Positions 1 through 12,344 of a DNA stretch of 64,000 nt are shown one piece after another. Below the pieces are notes generated by a model that made no database searches, was not told the origin of the DNA, and saw only the letters and a list, made by a program, of their open reading frames with translations. Within the stretch, counting starts at the first letter, position 1; each line of letters begins with the position of its first letter. Source of the stretch: Hofstenia miamia (Eukaryota; Xenacoelomorpha; Acoela). Made by a program: the position numbers and the translations under genes. The stretch is from the NCBI GenBank assembly GCA_004352715.1, contig SCFE01000067.1, positions 600,596 to 664,595 on the forward strand, given 5' to 3'.

Positions 1-836
1 GCGGTATCCGGACATACAAAATTGCATTGCATCAAACTATCACTGAATCAGACTATCATCATCGTCTCGAATTTGCACAATGGATTTTAGCTAATGCTAA
101 TTTGTTCAATAATGTGCTTTGGTCGAAGGAGGCCTATTTTTCTATGGATTGAATGGTCAACCGTCATAATTGTACAATATGGGCGTCTGAGAACCCTCGA
201 TAAGTAATAACCAAAGGCTTCCATCCTGAAAAATTGTGTGTGTGGATGGCATTCAGTGCAAATTATGTGCTAAAGCCATTTTTCTTTCAGGTTACAGTAA
301 ATCAGGATAATTACACCAGTATGCTTTGTGATCATATGTTTCCACAACTAAGACAGAAACGAAAAATGCAGTCTGTTATTTTTCAGCACGACGGTGCGCC
401 ACCTCACTATCCCAATCAAGCGAGGGATTTCATCAGCACTCAGTTGCCAGCTGATCATGTTATTGGCAGATGTTTTGCTCATGCATGGCCTCCTACATCA
501 CCTGCCCTGAGTCCACTTGACTTATATTTGTGGAATACTCTAAAGTCACGGGTATATCATACATACATTCCAACCAACCTGTATGATTTAAAAAGGAGGA
601 TCATACAAGAAGTTGATTCACTTAACATTGATGAATTACATCGAGCTGTCCACAATATGATACCAAAATGTGAACTTACTATTGAGCAGAATGGAGGACT
701 ATTTGAACATTTGTTTTAATATATCTGTAATTCCCCTTATTAGAGTTTGTTTCTTTACATATATTTTTGTTTGGTTTCATATAAATAAAAAGTTATTGTA
801 ATTTGGAAAGTCAAGCTACTTTTGACACACACTGTA
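1..836 (+). mobile_element. Tc1/mariner-superfamily element, 3' part (5' end outside window)
   Basis: The transposase remnant is followed by a short A+T-rich 3' UTR and a probable terminal inverted repeat. Read on the minus strand the terminus begins TACAGTGTGTGTCAAAAG, and the TA at about 835-836 would be the target dinucleotide. The left end lies before base 1, so the repeat pair cannot be checked here. The element is certainly inactive (see the transposase entry). Confidence 0.75.
3..719 (+). pseudogene. Tc1/mariner-like DDE transposase pseudogene
   Basis: Reading frame 3 is collinear with the catalytic half of an IS630/Tc1/mariner transposase, from the segment after the helix-turn-helix (RTYKIALHQTIT) to the C-terminal GGLFEHLF. 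Visible landmarks are the block around the first catalytic Asp (LWSKEAYFS), the second Asp block QHDGAPPHY and the third block LSPLDLYLW. About 42 residues separate the second and third acidic residues, close to DD41D-type families and unlike the 34 of classic Tc1 or mariner. The first catalytic Asp, normally in an F-S/T-D-E-A motif, is Lys here. Two in-frame stops interrupt the frame near 150 and 216. The N-terminal DNA-binding half would lie left of the window. The family-level call is firm; the subfamily is uncertain. Confidence 0.9.
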
Positions 837-1264
837 TATTTTATAATCAACTACACAAGAGAAAATATAAATGCATTGCATATACTATAAATCTGAAATT
901 ATTTTGTAATATTTCTTTGCTTGTAGATTTAATAACAATTTGTTCACGAATTTTATTATGTGTAAGTCTTAGAAGTACCTTACAATTTTCTTCTTTGATT
1001 TAATGATTGCATAAATATATTTCTGAATTGAAATGTCCTCTTACGTGTCTTTACTCTTTGTTCCCAGATGTTTTAGTTTCTCCAATGTATCGTTTATTGC
1101 AATCATCACAGTTATGAATGTGTTTGTCATTTAAATACTTGTAAATCAAATTGAATGTGGAATGAAAAATGTGATTGTAGAAACTGCATAAAAATGTTTA
1201 TTACATGTAAATTATACCTACATGCAGTAAATAACAGTTAAGTTTCATTTGCTAACTTATCTGG
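837..1264. other. A+T-rich spacer, nothing recognised
   Basis: I see no coding signal or repeat boundary here. A 66-codon frame at 803-1003 is composition noise that starts inside the transposon 3' end. Confidence 0.6.
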
Positions 1265-2911
1265 CAAGGGCGGATACAGAGGAGAGGAGAGGCCAGGACC
1301 CCCTCTAAAATAAGAAAAATTCATTAAAATTGTACAGTAAAAATTACCAAAGAAAATTCCTTAATATCGTCGAATGGAGGGAATAGGAGCGGTTTTTTAA
1401 GTCTTTATTCCAAGATCTGGTATTTGTTAAATGTATTTCATTGAACTTTTACACATAATGTGCCCTATAGATCCTGATATTACATTTCAAAAAAATAAGT
1501 ATATTTTGTTTTCAGGAATTTTTTTAAATTTTATAAATATTTTTATTCACCCTTTTGGATGGAGGTGAATAGGAACAAATGGGATTTTAATATATATGCC
1601 TTTTCACATTCCCTCTCAAGTGAAAAGTTACAGTGAGGTTTTTAAAAAATGCAAAGGTTTATAATAAATGTGAAATGACTTTTTCCTTTTTAGGTATATT
1701 CAATAATAAAATCATATAAAAATCTAATGAAAACTGAAATCACTGATTTCTTTCTGTTTAGAAAATTAAAATGATGCACTGTCTGAAAACACTGAAATGA
1801 AATTTGATATTCATTATTGTAAATCTTACCACTAATTCCAAAATAATCACAAATCACATTTTCAAGTTTTAATCTTTTTTCAATAATAATTTCTATTCTT
1901 CATTTTCATCATCGCAAGAATTAAATAAACTCTCTTCAATGTCTTCTTCAGACTCATTCATTTGTATCTTTCTGCCTAACTGTTCTCTCAGTGATGTTCC
2001 TAGTCCCCACAAAAATAAATATTTTGTTTTTTTATTTCACAAGTTCATATATTTTTTTCACAAGTTCATATATTTTTTATGTTAAATATTATTTAATTTT
2101 CTTAAAACATATAATTTATAGACATTACTATATATTTACTTTTGGAAATTTATTAACTATTTTAGTTGAGATTCATTTATTTTCTGGTAGGAAGTTTAAT
2201 CTTAGCATAAATTTTTAAACAATTTGTTCTGAAAAATACTAATGAAATTAAATGAACATAGCTACAGCTACCCTGTGTAAATGCAAAATATCAAGCATAG
2301 CATTAGTAATAATTTACTAAAATGTTCTTCTTGTCTACAATTTATATTCACCACGCTGTTCCTACTTACCCCATTTGACGATATTCAATAAGGTTGGTCA
2401 GATTTTTTGTGTTCAAATTCAACGCTATGCATCTACTTCAAAAATTCAAAAAAATTGTGTGATGTATCAAAACTCAGCACAATTTTTTTGAATTTCAGCA
2501 TTTATTGATTTTAGCAAGACTTTCACATTTTTAATTGGTTGATTTTCTTGAAATTTATCAACATATTTAGAAAAATTGATTGAATTTGAGACTAAGCACA
2601 CTTTCATATCATTAGGGGAAAACTTTGTAATTCACTTAATCTTATGCAATTGCTCTATTTTGGAGTGCATAATGCAAAAATCGCCTAAAAACATAGCATG
2701 CTATTAATAAGGTGTAATTTGAAATTTGAAAAAACTTAAAAAATTGCACAAATTTAATATTTCTATTTTTGAAGTCAAGAAATGGTGGTGAAGTCCGTGC
2801 ATAAAGATGAAAATTCAATTGTTTGTGCCCCTTCCTCCATTACCCAATTATGCATCTAGCATTTTATTCTAAATTGGGCCCCTTCTAAATTTTTTTCTGT
2901 ATTCGCCCCTG
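1265..2911. mobile_element. hAT-like non-autonomous DNA transposon, about 1.65 kb
   Basis: The left end begins CAAGGGCGGATACAGA, and the right end read on the minus strand begins CAGGGGCGAATACAGA, a near-perfect terminal inverted repeat of about 16 bases. Flanking octamers TTATCTGG (left) and CTATATGG (right) match at 6 of 8 positions, which fits a decayed 8-bp hAT-type target duplication. The interior is A+T-rich. It holds only short low-complexity frames, including a 75-codon one at 1991-2218, and no transposase motif, so the element is non-autonomous. The G+C-rich ends contrast with the interior. The superfamily is inferred from TSD length and end sequence only. Confidence 0.6.
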
Positions 2912-4009
2912 CTATATGGAGATTAGAGTAAACTTGATATAAAAAATACAAATTTGTGTGTATATAAAATGCCGAAATAATCCTTTAATGAGCTTTTCTT
3001 AGGTTCTATATTTTAGTGCCTAATGCATATTATTATTATTTAAGCGATTTTTAAGAACAACATAAAAAATTAAGACACATAAAAAATGCAAAAAAGAAAG
3101 TGTGTTGATTGAAATTAATAGTTATATCAAAACGAAAAACTGAATTTTTTCGATATACTTGATTTCAAAAATTTGAAAATACATTTAGTATTGATTAGAT
3201 CGTCTAAAATGTAAAGAAAAATATTTTTAAGTATGAAATACATATCTCCATTTATCCATTCTAGTGTATATATATTCCCCTTGTATAAATATAAAAGTGC
3301 CCATATTTCTAATTCAAATTTTTGAGCTAGTAGCTGCATATATTTCTCGCTTATTCGATTAGACTTACATCATGACTACAACTACATATATAAAATGTGA
3401 CTTTAATTTCTTTGCTCAATTGCACCCTCTTGCGGCTGATGTACCTATAAAAATCCAAATAAGAATAAATGAAAAAAGCAAGGTATTTTTAACTGCATTA
3501 AAAATAAACTACAATTATTAGAAATTCATTGAATTTTTAACGATGGAAATACATATACACATGTATATTATAATATTTTTGGGTTTGTATTGATATTGTG
3601 CAGCAATAAAGTCCCAGAAAATATTATGCAAATGGAGCCCTAAAACTGGAATAGTTAATTTTTAGTGTTTTATTGGCAAAGTGGATCAATGTTGATCCAG
3701 TTTATTCCAAGGGATGGCGTATTGAATGATTTCATGAGTAGTCGAATTTTTTTCCTAAAAATACATTTTGAATTTTTTTAAGAAGTTTCATATTATATTC
3801 ATAAAGATAATTTTCAAAAATTTCAAACTTACTCAATGTGACGTAGCCGACTGATTGAATATCATAAACGTATTCATTTGCATAGCACTCGGACAATGTT
3901 TCCTACAAATGATTCAAACATCATTGCAGAAATATCTTTACTGTTCCCTCTCCCTCCACTTATTGAAGTTATCTGATGAATTTTTGCATGAACTCTTAAA
4001 TCCAACTAT
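2912..4009. other. A+T-rich spacer, nothing recognised
   Basis: Only short A+T-rich frames occur, such as 70 codons at 3127-3339 minus, without motifs or splice context. Confidence 0.5.
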
Positions 4010-4013
4010 TTGA

Positions 4014-4317
4014 CCTGTTAATAGTTGTCACTAACTTGAGCGTTGTCGTACACGGTGTCATCGATTTAGCATAGTTTTGCTTCCAAATGGTCACTATTAT
4101 TTGAAACTAGTTGCACGTGTTATAACACTAGACTTCATTCATTCTTTGTAAATATCATATGATGTCAATAACAGCGCTGATCAGACTAATAAACAGTAAG
4201 TCATCGTATGATGCCGGCAGTGCTATGGTACAATTGAGCATCAACATCATGATGTCGATGGCCGGCAGAATGTAACAAATTCGGACATCACATGATGTCA
4301 ATACCCACTATAACAGG
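4014..4317. mobile_element. piggyBac-like (TTAA-target) MITE, about 304 bp
   Basis: The left end reads CCTGTTAATAGT and the right end on the minus strand reads CCTGTTATAGTGGG. The flanks are TTGA (4010-4013) and TTAA (4318-4321), as expected for a piggyBac-type TTAA duplication with one substitution. The interior repeats ATGATGTC and GCCGGCAG motifs in several orientations and has no coding frame. The superfamily is inferred from the TTAA target. Confidence 0.55.
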
Positions 4318-4350
4318 TTAAAAAGCTTTTCAATTTAAATCATTCTATAG

Positions 4351-4497
4351 TAGAGATGAGTGCGGTGCAGCAATACCGCGGTATGCTGCGTTGCGGTATA
4401 CCGCGGTAGTAATTTACACAATTGCGGTGGCTAGCGGTGAAGTTTTTTTCCCCACGGTGGCAATAATTTTAAAAAACCTGCATCGCGTTCATCTCTA
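4351..4497. mobile_element. hAT-type MITE with CCGCGG palindromes, 147 bp
   Basis: The left end begins TAGAGATGAGTGCGGTGCAG, and the right end on the minus strand begins TAGAGATGAACGCGATGCAG. The flanking octamers TTCTATAG (4343-4350) and CTCTATAG (4498-4505) match at 7 of 8. TIR type, 8-bp duplication and size all fit a hAT MITE. The interior is far more G+C-rich than the surroundings and carries two copies of the palindrome TACCGCGGTA. Confidence 0.8.
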
Positions 4498-4505
4498 CTC
4501 TATAG

Positions 4506-7500
4506 CCTATAGCAATATATCTGCCCTGGTATATCTTAAGTAGATCATCGTTTTGCTCTTTTAGCCGAATTTATGTCATACTGAAATATTTACCATTTCT
4601 AATTTGTATGCATACCTACTAAAAATTTATAAAATAAATCAGGATTTGAAATATTTTCTTTTGAATAAATTAAAATTCATGAAAATTCTGCTTTCGGAGA
4701 AGGAAATATTGCATTAAATAGAACTACAACCATAGATGCAACTACATATTTTAAATTTCTTGAAACAGATTGGTTTATTGAAACACAAGCAAATGATGTC
4801 AATAAAAACTTTTATAAAATTTGATAATATTGTGTGTAAAATTAAAGATAATGGGATTTATTATTGTATATTTAAACTTAAATGTAAATAAAACTTTTTG
4901 TAGATATTAACAAGTTATTCCTTGGGGAAAGTAGATAGTATTTCAGAGAAATTAGTCATTGCAACTTTAATTTTTGCAAAATTTTGCAGACTGGCAAGCT
5001 TCTCAGCAAAACTACATTTTCCATTGCCTTTCTCCAATGCAAAATTTAGCTTAGAAAGCTGAAAATTTCTCTTAAATTAGTCATCATGTGGTAGATGGAA
5101 GAATATTCTAAATTATTAATTTAGTTTTATAGTATCCTGAAGTGGGGACTTAGCCTTTTGCTAAAGTTCTATTAAGGTTTAAGGTGTTGGATTTTATTTG
5201 TTGAAAAATTAAATTTGGTAAAGTTATATGGAAATTAAGTACTCAAATTTAGAGCTCCCCTTGTTAATTACTTAGGGTTGTAACTCTGAGTATACTCTTA
5301 AGAAAAGCAATACTGTTTGGATTTATTAAAGTTCCATCACGTAGTCTTTAGTGATGAAAAATATAATGGTAACAAGCCATTTTACACTTGAAGCATTTAG
5401 CTTCATTGAATATCAAGTTTGTTTATTCCATGTTGATTTAATTCCCTAACTAGTTTTCAAATATAATACTCATTATGTGTATATATTTCTTGACTCCTAA
5501 GAGGTAATCATTTTTCAAATAAATATTTCTTGATTTTAATCTACTTTAATTCTGGTAAAGAATGCACTATTTATATTTTCCGTCTTCTATTTTTCTTGAT
5601 GCAATGCTGCGAAGTTTTCTAGAATACAAAATCAAGATTATCTCATGCCTTTGTACAATAGAAGTAATATGTCAATGTACTAGAAGTGATTAGAATAACT
5701 AAGCAACAAAAGGTTAGTAGTATGATAATACTAGTATCTATTATTTTGCTCGCTATTGATTTACTCAAAATATGCCTTTGCTAAGACCTATAGTTTATAC
5801 CTGCTATTCTGTGCTGACAGTGCGATTTCTGAATATTCAAAATTTTTTTAATTGTTTGCTAATTTTCAAAATCTGAATACAATGAATAAAGTTTATTTTG
5901 CTATATGAGTAAAAATCGTAAAAATATAAATTATTTTAAAAAATAAGTAACAATCTAATGAACATCATTTTCTGCTTTGAAAAGTTCATTTGAAACCATG
6001 TGACAGCCCTGGCATTCCAATTTTTCGAAAACCGTAATATAGTACTATATATATATATATCATTGAAATAACAATTTAGCAAACTGTAATATTAAATTTG
6101 TTACAAAACTGAGGATTGCAAAAATAACAAAGGACAATTGAGGGATCCATAGCAAAAAATACAAAGCATGAAACAAGAAATTATAATCGTGAGCTGTCAA
6201 TTTCATCAAGGATATCTCGTAATTTAAAATGTAGATAAGTAGGTAAATCATTTTACAAAAGTTTATTGCGCTATCAGGATTGTTGTGTCTTATACACGGC
6301 AGATTTTTTAAGCCTTTGTATTTAACAGATTTTTTAATTTTTTCTTACTCTTGAGAAAAGATCATATGTTCAAGCTGGGGTAGCATAAGTGATTATTGGC
6401 AAAATATGTTTTCAAAGCATACCAGCAGCTCTCAGCATTGAAAAATTTGGCTACAAAAAATAAGCAATTAATTAATATGCTCATTAAAGTTGAGCTTACT
6501 ATATTCAATCGTCAATAGTTTGCTAGGGAAACTATTATAAGTTAAAACAGAAATAAAAAAAGTTGAAAACTGCATTTTCTCTTTCATCATGTTGAAGCGA
6601 GCTTGATGAAAAATACAGTAAGTACCTTTGTATTGAAGGATCTTTTTTGATGGCAAACTGATAACTGCTAGAGATTTCTGAAGTGCTATAACGTCAACAA
6701 AAATTAGCAGCATTTCAAAAACTGCAGTGAGATAAACTAGACGAAATTTTGTATTAACCATTCCATCAGCATTGACCCTTTTACTTGAAGCTGAACGTTT
6801 GACGTTTTCCACAGAAAAGAGTTGTGTTGTTTTCAATGACATCATTATAGGTCATCATAAATTTCTCAGCCAGATTTTCAGCGAATATATTGAAAACCAT
6901 AGTGGAATTCCATTTGGCCCATTAGCATTATTAGCATTGTATTGTTTAAGAATTTATGTACTGTATTTTAGGTGGTTTGCATATGATTACTTGTAAAACT
7001 CATCATTAAATCTAATAAAAACATTCTTCCGCCCACCTTGAGGTTTATTACATGTTTTCTTTGTAAATTTCTTCATTAATTATTACTATGGCTTTTAATA
7101 TTTTGAAGCCTTAAATTTCTCTTAGAGAATACATATTTGTTAATCTTACGCTGGTAATTGTTTCGTAAATGTACATCATTATTTCTTATAGCTTTATTAT
7201 TTCTTTGTATAATTTCTTCAAAATGTCGTCTTTCTTTATTGACAGTTAGTTCTCAGATATCAGAACATAACATTAATAATTTGGTGCGAGTCACAATATA
7301 TTCAAAATATTCAATGTTAATATTCAATTATACATGCAACTTTAAATTTGATTTAAGCTTTTCACATAAACTTACTAAGCATATTTATATCATAGATAAA
7401 AAATTTCTATATTAAGAAAATAAATGGAAAAAAATTAAGCAGTGCAACAGAAATTCTACGGATATTTCAATACATTTTTAGTATATGCCTATTTAACGTG

Positions 7501-8790
7501 AATTCAGAATTTGATTTTTAGTAATAATATTTGTTTCTTAACTTGTGAAAGACACCAAATTGCTAATGTTTACATACCTAAAAATTTCTAGGAAAATATT
7601 ATTTAGACATAAAAAAGCGCTGGATTGAAATAGAGGATTTAAAATTGGAAGGAAATATTGCTGTCTAAAAAGGAATGTCAAATGTTTGAAAATGATTTAT
7701 GATCAGTTAGTATTGAGAATGTCATTAGTAACCATAATTATCACTATTTTCAAATAGGCACTAGAAAATATATTTTCAATGACGTTGAAAACATTTGTAT
7801 AAGCAACAAGTTATAGTCTATGAGCAAAAGTATAATTAGCAATACTTACTATAAGGTCTTCGGAGCAAAAAAAATGTGTGATACTAATAAAATATTTTAG
7901 TAGAGTAGACTAAAATACTTATTTGATTGAATTAAAACTTCAATTTGATTATTCAAAGATGTCTTAAGATATTGTGGGGATTTCATATTTTTGTCAGAGA
8001 GGTTTATAGAGGGAAACAAAATTTCAATTTTATTTGAATTTCGCTTGTAAACTAAGCCTCATCCGATAGTCCTGATTGATCAAAGCATTAACAGTTAATC
8101 AAACTTACAAAATAAACGAAGTTTATACATCGTTTTGTATGCACAAATATAATTATTGGAGTATTTCTTTGAAACAAGATGTCTTACTGTGAACAATTAG
8201 AGGTTAAATAAATAGGATTTAATGTGTTTAGCAAAATATGCGTTTTCGGATCACAAACCATAGCGCAAATTTTAAATTTACGTGTCAGCAAAGCATCACA
8301 TTAATTATTAGCTCTTTAATGAAGTATTTTTGTAGTGGTAATTATGCAAAAATTTCAAAATTTGATAATAATTTTACGTAAATGTTTCAATTGATTCAAA
8401 ATATTTATATTTAATGTTTTGGAGTTTATACAAATGCATCCAAACACATTTAATGGGTAAATTTATTACAAAACATAAAGCGTTTTTAATAAGAATATTA
8501 AGTATTAACTAGAAAAATTATAATACTTCATTTAATATTTAATGTGCCAATTAAAATTTATAATTATATTTCAGTTGTCAATTAATTGAAATGGCCTTCA
8601 ATTATTTTAGTTTCTTCATTATATTCATTTGTAGTTGTGCTGTAAATACAAATTTATTTAAATTGTGGATAAGTATATAATTAGGGAACGTTGAAATAGG
8701 TGCTTATGGTTTTAGATGTGTATAACTAATAGACAGTTCCTTCAAAACAAATTCAAAAACAATATATTAATTTACAAAATATAAAAATTA
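4506..8790. other. A+T-rich intergenic DNA, no gene supported
   Basis: This long stretch holds only short frames (for example 125 codons at 6468-6845 minus and 85 codons at 7158-7415 plus) with the residue mix expected of A+T-rich noncoding DNA and no recognisable motif. A short (TA)n run lies at 6045-6060. Confidence 0.5.
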
Positions 8791-8796
8791 TTTATT
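8791..8796 (-). terminator. Poly(A) signal AATAAA of paralogue A
   Basis: AATAAA on the minus strand lies about 75 bases past the stop codon at 8871. Paralogue B has the same signal at nearly the same distance, which makes a chance match less likely in this A+T-rich DNA. Confidence 0.5.
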
Positions 8797-8870
8797 AAAA
8801 ATACAAACTGCATCTCTTAAATTGCATCAATTGAATAACAATACATAGTGCATATTGTCACGATTCCAAA

Positions 8871-9199
8871 TTATAATGTCGGCGTTCCATTCTTAGACAC
8901 CGAGGGTGAATAGCCAAACCGCTTGAGAATTGCATCAACAATCGCTTCTTCGGCTGGTCTTTCCAGTTCACATTCTGGAGGCATATTGTATGAGAAGAGG
9001 GAGTCGATGATCACAACATCGTGGTCTTTGCATTGCTGCCAGACATTTTGTCGTGTATCGTTATCGAACCACATGTCAGCTGCGATGTAGATTCCAGCAA
9101 ACTGTTTAACAGCACTTTTCGTTTGTTTATTTTCAAAGGAAACTGTGAGATAAAGCATCTTCCAGCCACTTAGGTTGTAGCTGTCGCACTTCAATTTTA
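8871..9199 (-). CDS. Tandem paralogue A, terminal coding exon (unrecognised family)
   Basis: This exon opens after an acceptor of seven Ts and AG, and runs to a TAA stop at 8871, giving about 109 residues. It aligns without large gaps to the exon at 15239-15582. Shared blocks include GW-K/R-MLYLT, FENKQ, a hydrophobic strand ending AAD, LFSYNMP, AEE-x-IVD-x-IL and a C-terminal NG-x-P. By eye about half of residues are identical. The frame enters with two bases of a split codon, matching the phase-1 donor of the exon at 12148-12344; joining them creates a Val codon. Amphipathic helices and short strands suggest a soluble protein; there is no signal peptide or membrane segment. G+C content is visibly above the flanks. 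I do not recognise the family and assign no function. Confidence 0.8.
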
Positions 9200-12147
9200 C
9201 TAAAAAAATTCAATAAAATTAAATTCTGATGTGGATCTATATGAATCAATAAGGTCTGAATTATAAATAAAGTCAATTTGGTTCGGGTTGGCTTTTGCCG
9301 TATAAAAATATTAATTAACTTTTTTGTTCAAATTTGTAATAAACTCAATAGACAGTTGTGTATGGAACTACGATCTAGATACATTTTGTGTTTAAGAAAT
9401 TTTTTGGTTGTCTTTAGGCAGCAATTTTTTGAATTCCTTTACCTTTAGATCCAAAAAATGACCAATTAATTAAAATGGTAAAGATTTGCTAAATAGAGTT
9501 GAAAGAAACTTTGCTAGTTTAATTGCATTTCCTGTTCACCTAAAATTAAATTATTGAATTAATTGAATAAATTTGTAAAACGTTGTAGAGTGGACTGGTT
9601 GATCAAAGCAAAATAAGTAAATTCAAGAATTGTCTTGATGGAAGATTGCATACTAAATTATTCATAGAGTCAGACACATAAACAATGGAATAGAAAGGTT
9701 GATCGAGTTGTTAACATTAAATTTTAAACTGATGCAAAAAAGCTATCATTCACTATAAATCTTTGAACCTAGTTAAAGTGAAAAGAGTTTGCAAACCTTT
9801 ATTTTAACACGAAATGAACATCTATATGATATACAATAAAAAACAAATGATTCTAAAATTCGATATTATTAAACACACAAAGTGTTTAGGTAAAAAATGC
9901 AAGTAGAAAAAAAAACTGCTTAAGACAAAACAACAATAGCAAGAGTATCAATGTATTCATGGCTTATTAAAAATATGTCCAGGCCGAATGCAATAAGCAT
10001 TAGAAATTGGAGTTCATAAATATTTATAAACAAGAGTATTATGAATTTACTACTATAATTTTTTAAAGAATTTGCCAATGATACTTTCGACATTTCTAAT
10101 TGTGTTTACTGCTGTTGAAATTACATATTTGATTGAACGACACCTACTTATGACCTCCAGAAAAGATGACATTGATTATTTCGTTTTTGGTAACAATTTT
10201 GTAAATCTGGTATTCTATTTGAATAAATGCTGCAGAAGTAACTTTAGGACCCGAAAAAATGCTGCCGAAAATTCATGAAAACCGAAATATCTCAAAATCT
10301 TCAATTATTCCGTTTGCTTTGACAATGAAGTTTGCTGCAATACATGACAAGAACACCTTTTCCAAGAACAGTTTGACAAAGTTATCATCGTAATGGCTGG
10401 AATTTGTAGCATCAATTTACAGCATAAAATTGAGTATTACCTCCTCTTCTTCCAAGGTGCATCAATCAGAGAACTAAATTTAAAAGGGTTCCAAAGCGGT
10501 TTTTTTCGTAGAATATAGATTTTTCAGAAAAATCATGATTTAGTAATTCCAAGACAACCTTTTTTGACTTCACTCTGAATTGATGATCTGTTATTATGCT
10601 ACCAATTTAAACGTGACTCATGCATGATTTTCGGCAGTTGGATTAAAGATACTAAAAATTTGATACTCCTTTAATTGCTAGAGTTTACGTTGAATTTTAG
10701 CAGCTTACATTTTTAGAAGTGTTCTTATTTTTCAATAAAGCTAAAAGTAACTTTCACATATAAATAACAGAATACCTCAGCAATTGATAATCTGACAACA
10801 ATTTGCTCATCATTAGCATTTATTCCATGACAAGAGAAGTAATCACTACAAGGTATCTTTTAAGTGACAGATTTGAAGTACAATTCGTAATAACATCAAT
10901 TGAATTTGGAAAAAATAAGTTTTGGTGAGAAACTTGTTGAATCAAAATAATAAAATTGTTTGCCTTGAATTCAGAAATAACTGTCGCAAAAGTGTTAATT
11001 AAAACATTGTTCAATTCAAATGTAATGGAATTGTCTTACATTTAAAATCGTAATTTTGAAAACAGATTCTTGCTCAAATTGCAATTGCAGGTGCTTGGAT
11101 CAGAGAAAAGCTTAATTAATTTTAGCTTAACTTGATTAAACACTTTTTAAATTTAGAAACCATCCGTAGCATGAAAATATACAAATTTGCTGTCAAATTA
11201 CAGCGTCAAAACAACGTATTTGCAGTTATTTGTCACTAAGTCTGAAATTGATGAAATTTTCTGAAAAAAAGAAAGTTATTTTTTATTAAAATCTACAAAA
11301 ATTAAACATAGCTTATCACAAGCTCGAAAAACTTGAATGAAATAAAATTCGAACAAGTCCATATAAACTAAATACTTATTTTTTAGATTATGCCATTATA
11401 TAAAATGCATTAAACAATTTATGAAACAATATTCTCAGATTTATCACATGAAATTTATGTACTCAAAGACTGAGTGAAAAAATTTAAATCTTTTTTAGAA
11501 AATTAAAGGTAATATTCCAAATAATTCTTTTCAAATGCTTGAAAAATCAAGTTTTTCGCTTAATATCTTAATTAAGACTAAGTGGCATATTTCTCTGTTA
11601 TCTTAGCACTACAATACTAAGATGTGCTCACCTACATTATTAAATTAAACAATTGAAATCTCATTATAATATTTTCAAAGGATTTCTATGTCAGTGAATT
11701 TCTTTCTATAAACTCTTATCAAGACGTCTGTCAACATTCTGTTGACATCACATATCGTCTGTTACAACATAGATGATTCTCGTTCAAAATTGCTTCTATA
11801 GTTAGGTAAAAGTTGCAAAAATGGTCATAAAATTTTTTTGGCAGATCAATTATCGAATTTCTGTCTACAAAATGTTAACTTCTGAAGAATATATCATTTT
11901 ATCGCCACAATATCAAGTTCATTGTCTTCCTCAGAGGATATTTATAAACATAAAATAAGTTTATGAACGAATAAATTTTGATTATAAAGATTAAATATTC
12001 CAGTTCACAAGAGCAAGTGAAGTTCCATCATTTCTAAAGATTCAAATTTTATATAATTACTGAACCATATCCCGAACTTAAAAGTAAAGTTGTTGAAATA
12101 AATCAGTAGGATTAGTAAACATCAAAGTTTGCATCATAAATGTCTAC
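9200..12147 (-). other. Intron of paralogue A, about 2.9 kb
   Basis: The region runs from a GT donor (GCAG|GTAGAC on the minus strand at 12147) to the T-rich acceptor at 9200. It holds A+T-rich DNA without coding frames of note; frames at 10072-10278 and 10820-11014 have no recognisable content. Confidence 0.65.
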
Positions 12148-12344
12148 CTGCATTTTGTGTGGGTAAGAAAATATTCCGTGATTCAAACAAACTCTTTCGA
12201 TTATACAATGCTTGCGAAATGAGACTTGCGCACTTGCTCGCATGTGATTCTTTGCAAACTGCATCTACACCAGCCAGTAATCGATACCTCAGCACCGCCA
12301 ACTCCAAAATGCATTCCATTTCCTTGAACCTCTGCATGATTCCA
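12148..12344 (-). CDS. Tandem paralogue A, upstream coding exon
   Basis: This 197-base exon lies between an acceptor CTTTTAG|TGG and a donor GCAG|GTAGAC, both on the minus strand. It encodes the conserved helix-rich block ECILELAVLRYRLLAGV, followed by segments parallel to paralogue B (SHASKC versus THSSKC, and RKSLFE versus RKAEFE). Both exon ends are phase 1, and the downstream end matches the phase of exon 8871-9199. An in-frame ATG at 12337-12335 could be the start, giving a protein of about 173 residues; alternatively the exon is internal and further exons lie upstream. The acceptor-like sequence ahead of it slightly favours an internal exon. Function unknown. Confidence 0.75.

Noticed and set aside
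6468-7415. Frames of 125, 74 and 85 codons
   Set aside because: Composition matches random A+T-rich sequence, frames overlap on opposite strands, and there are no motifs or splice context.
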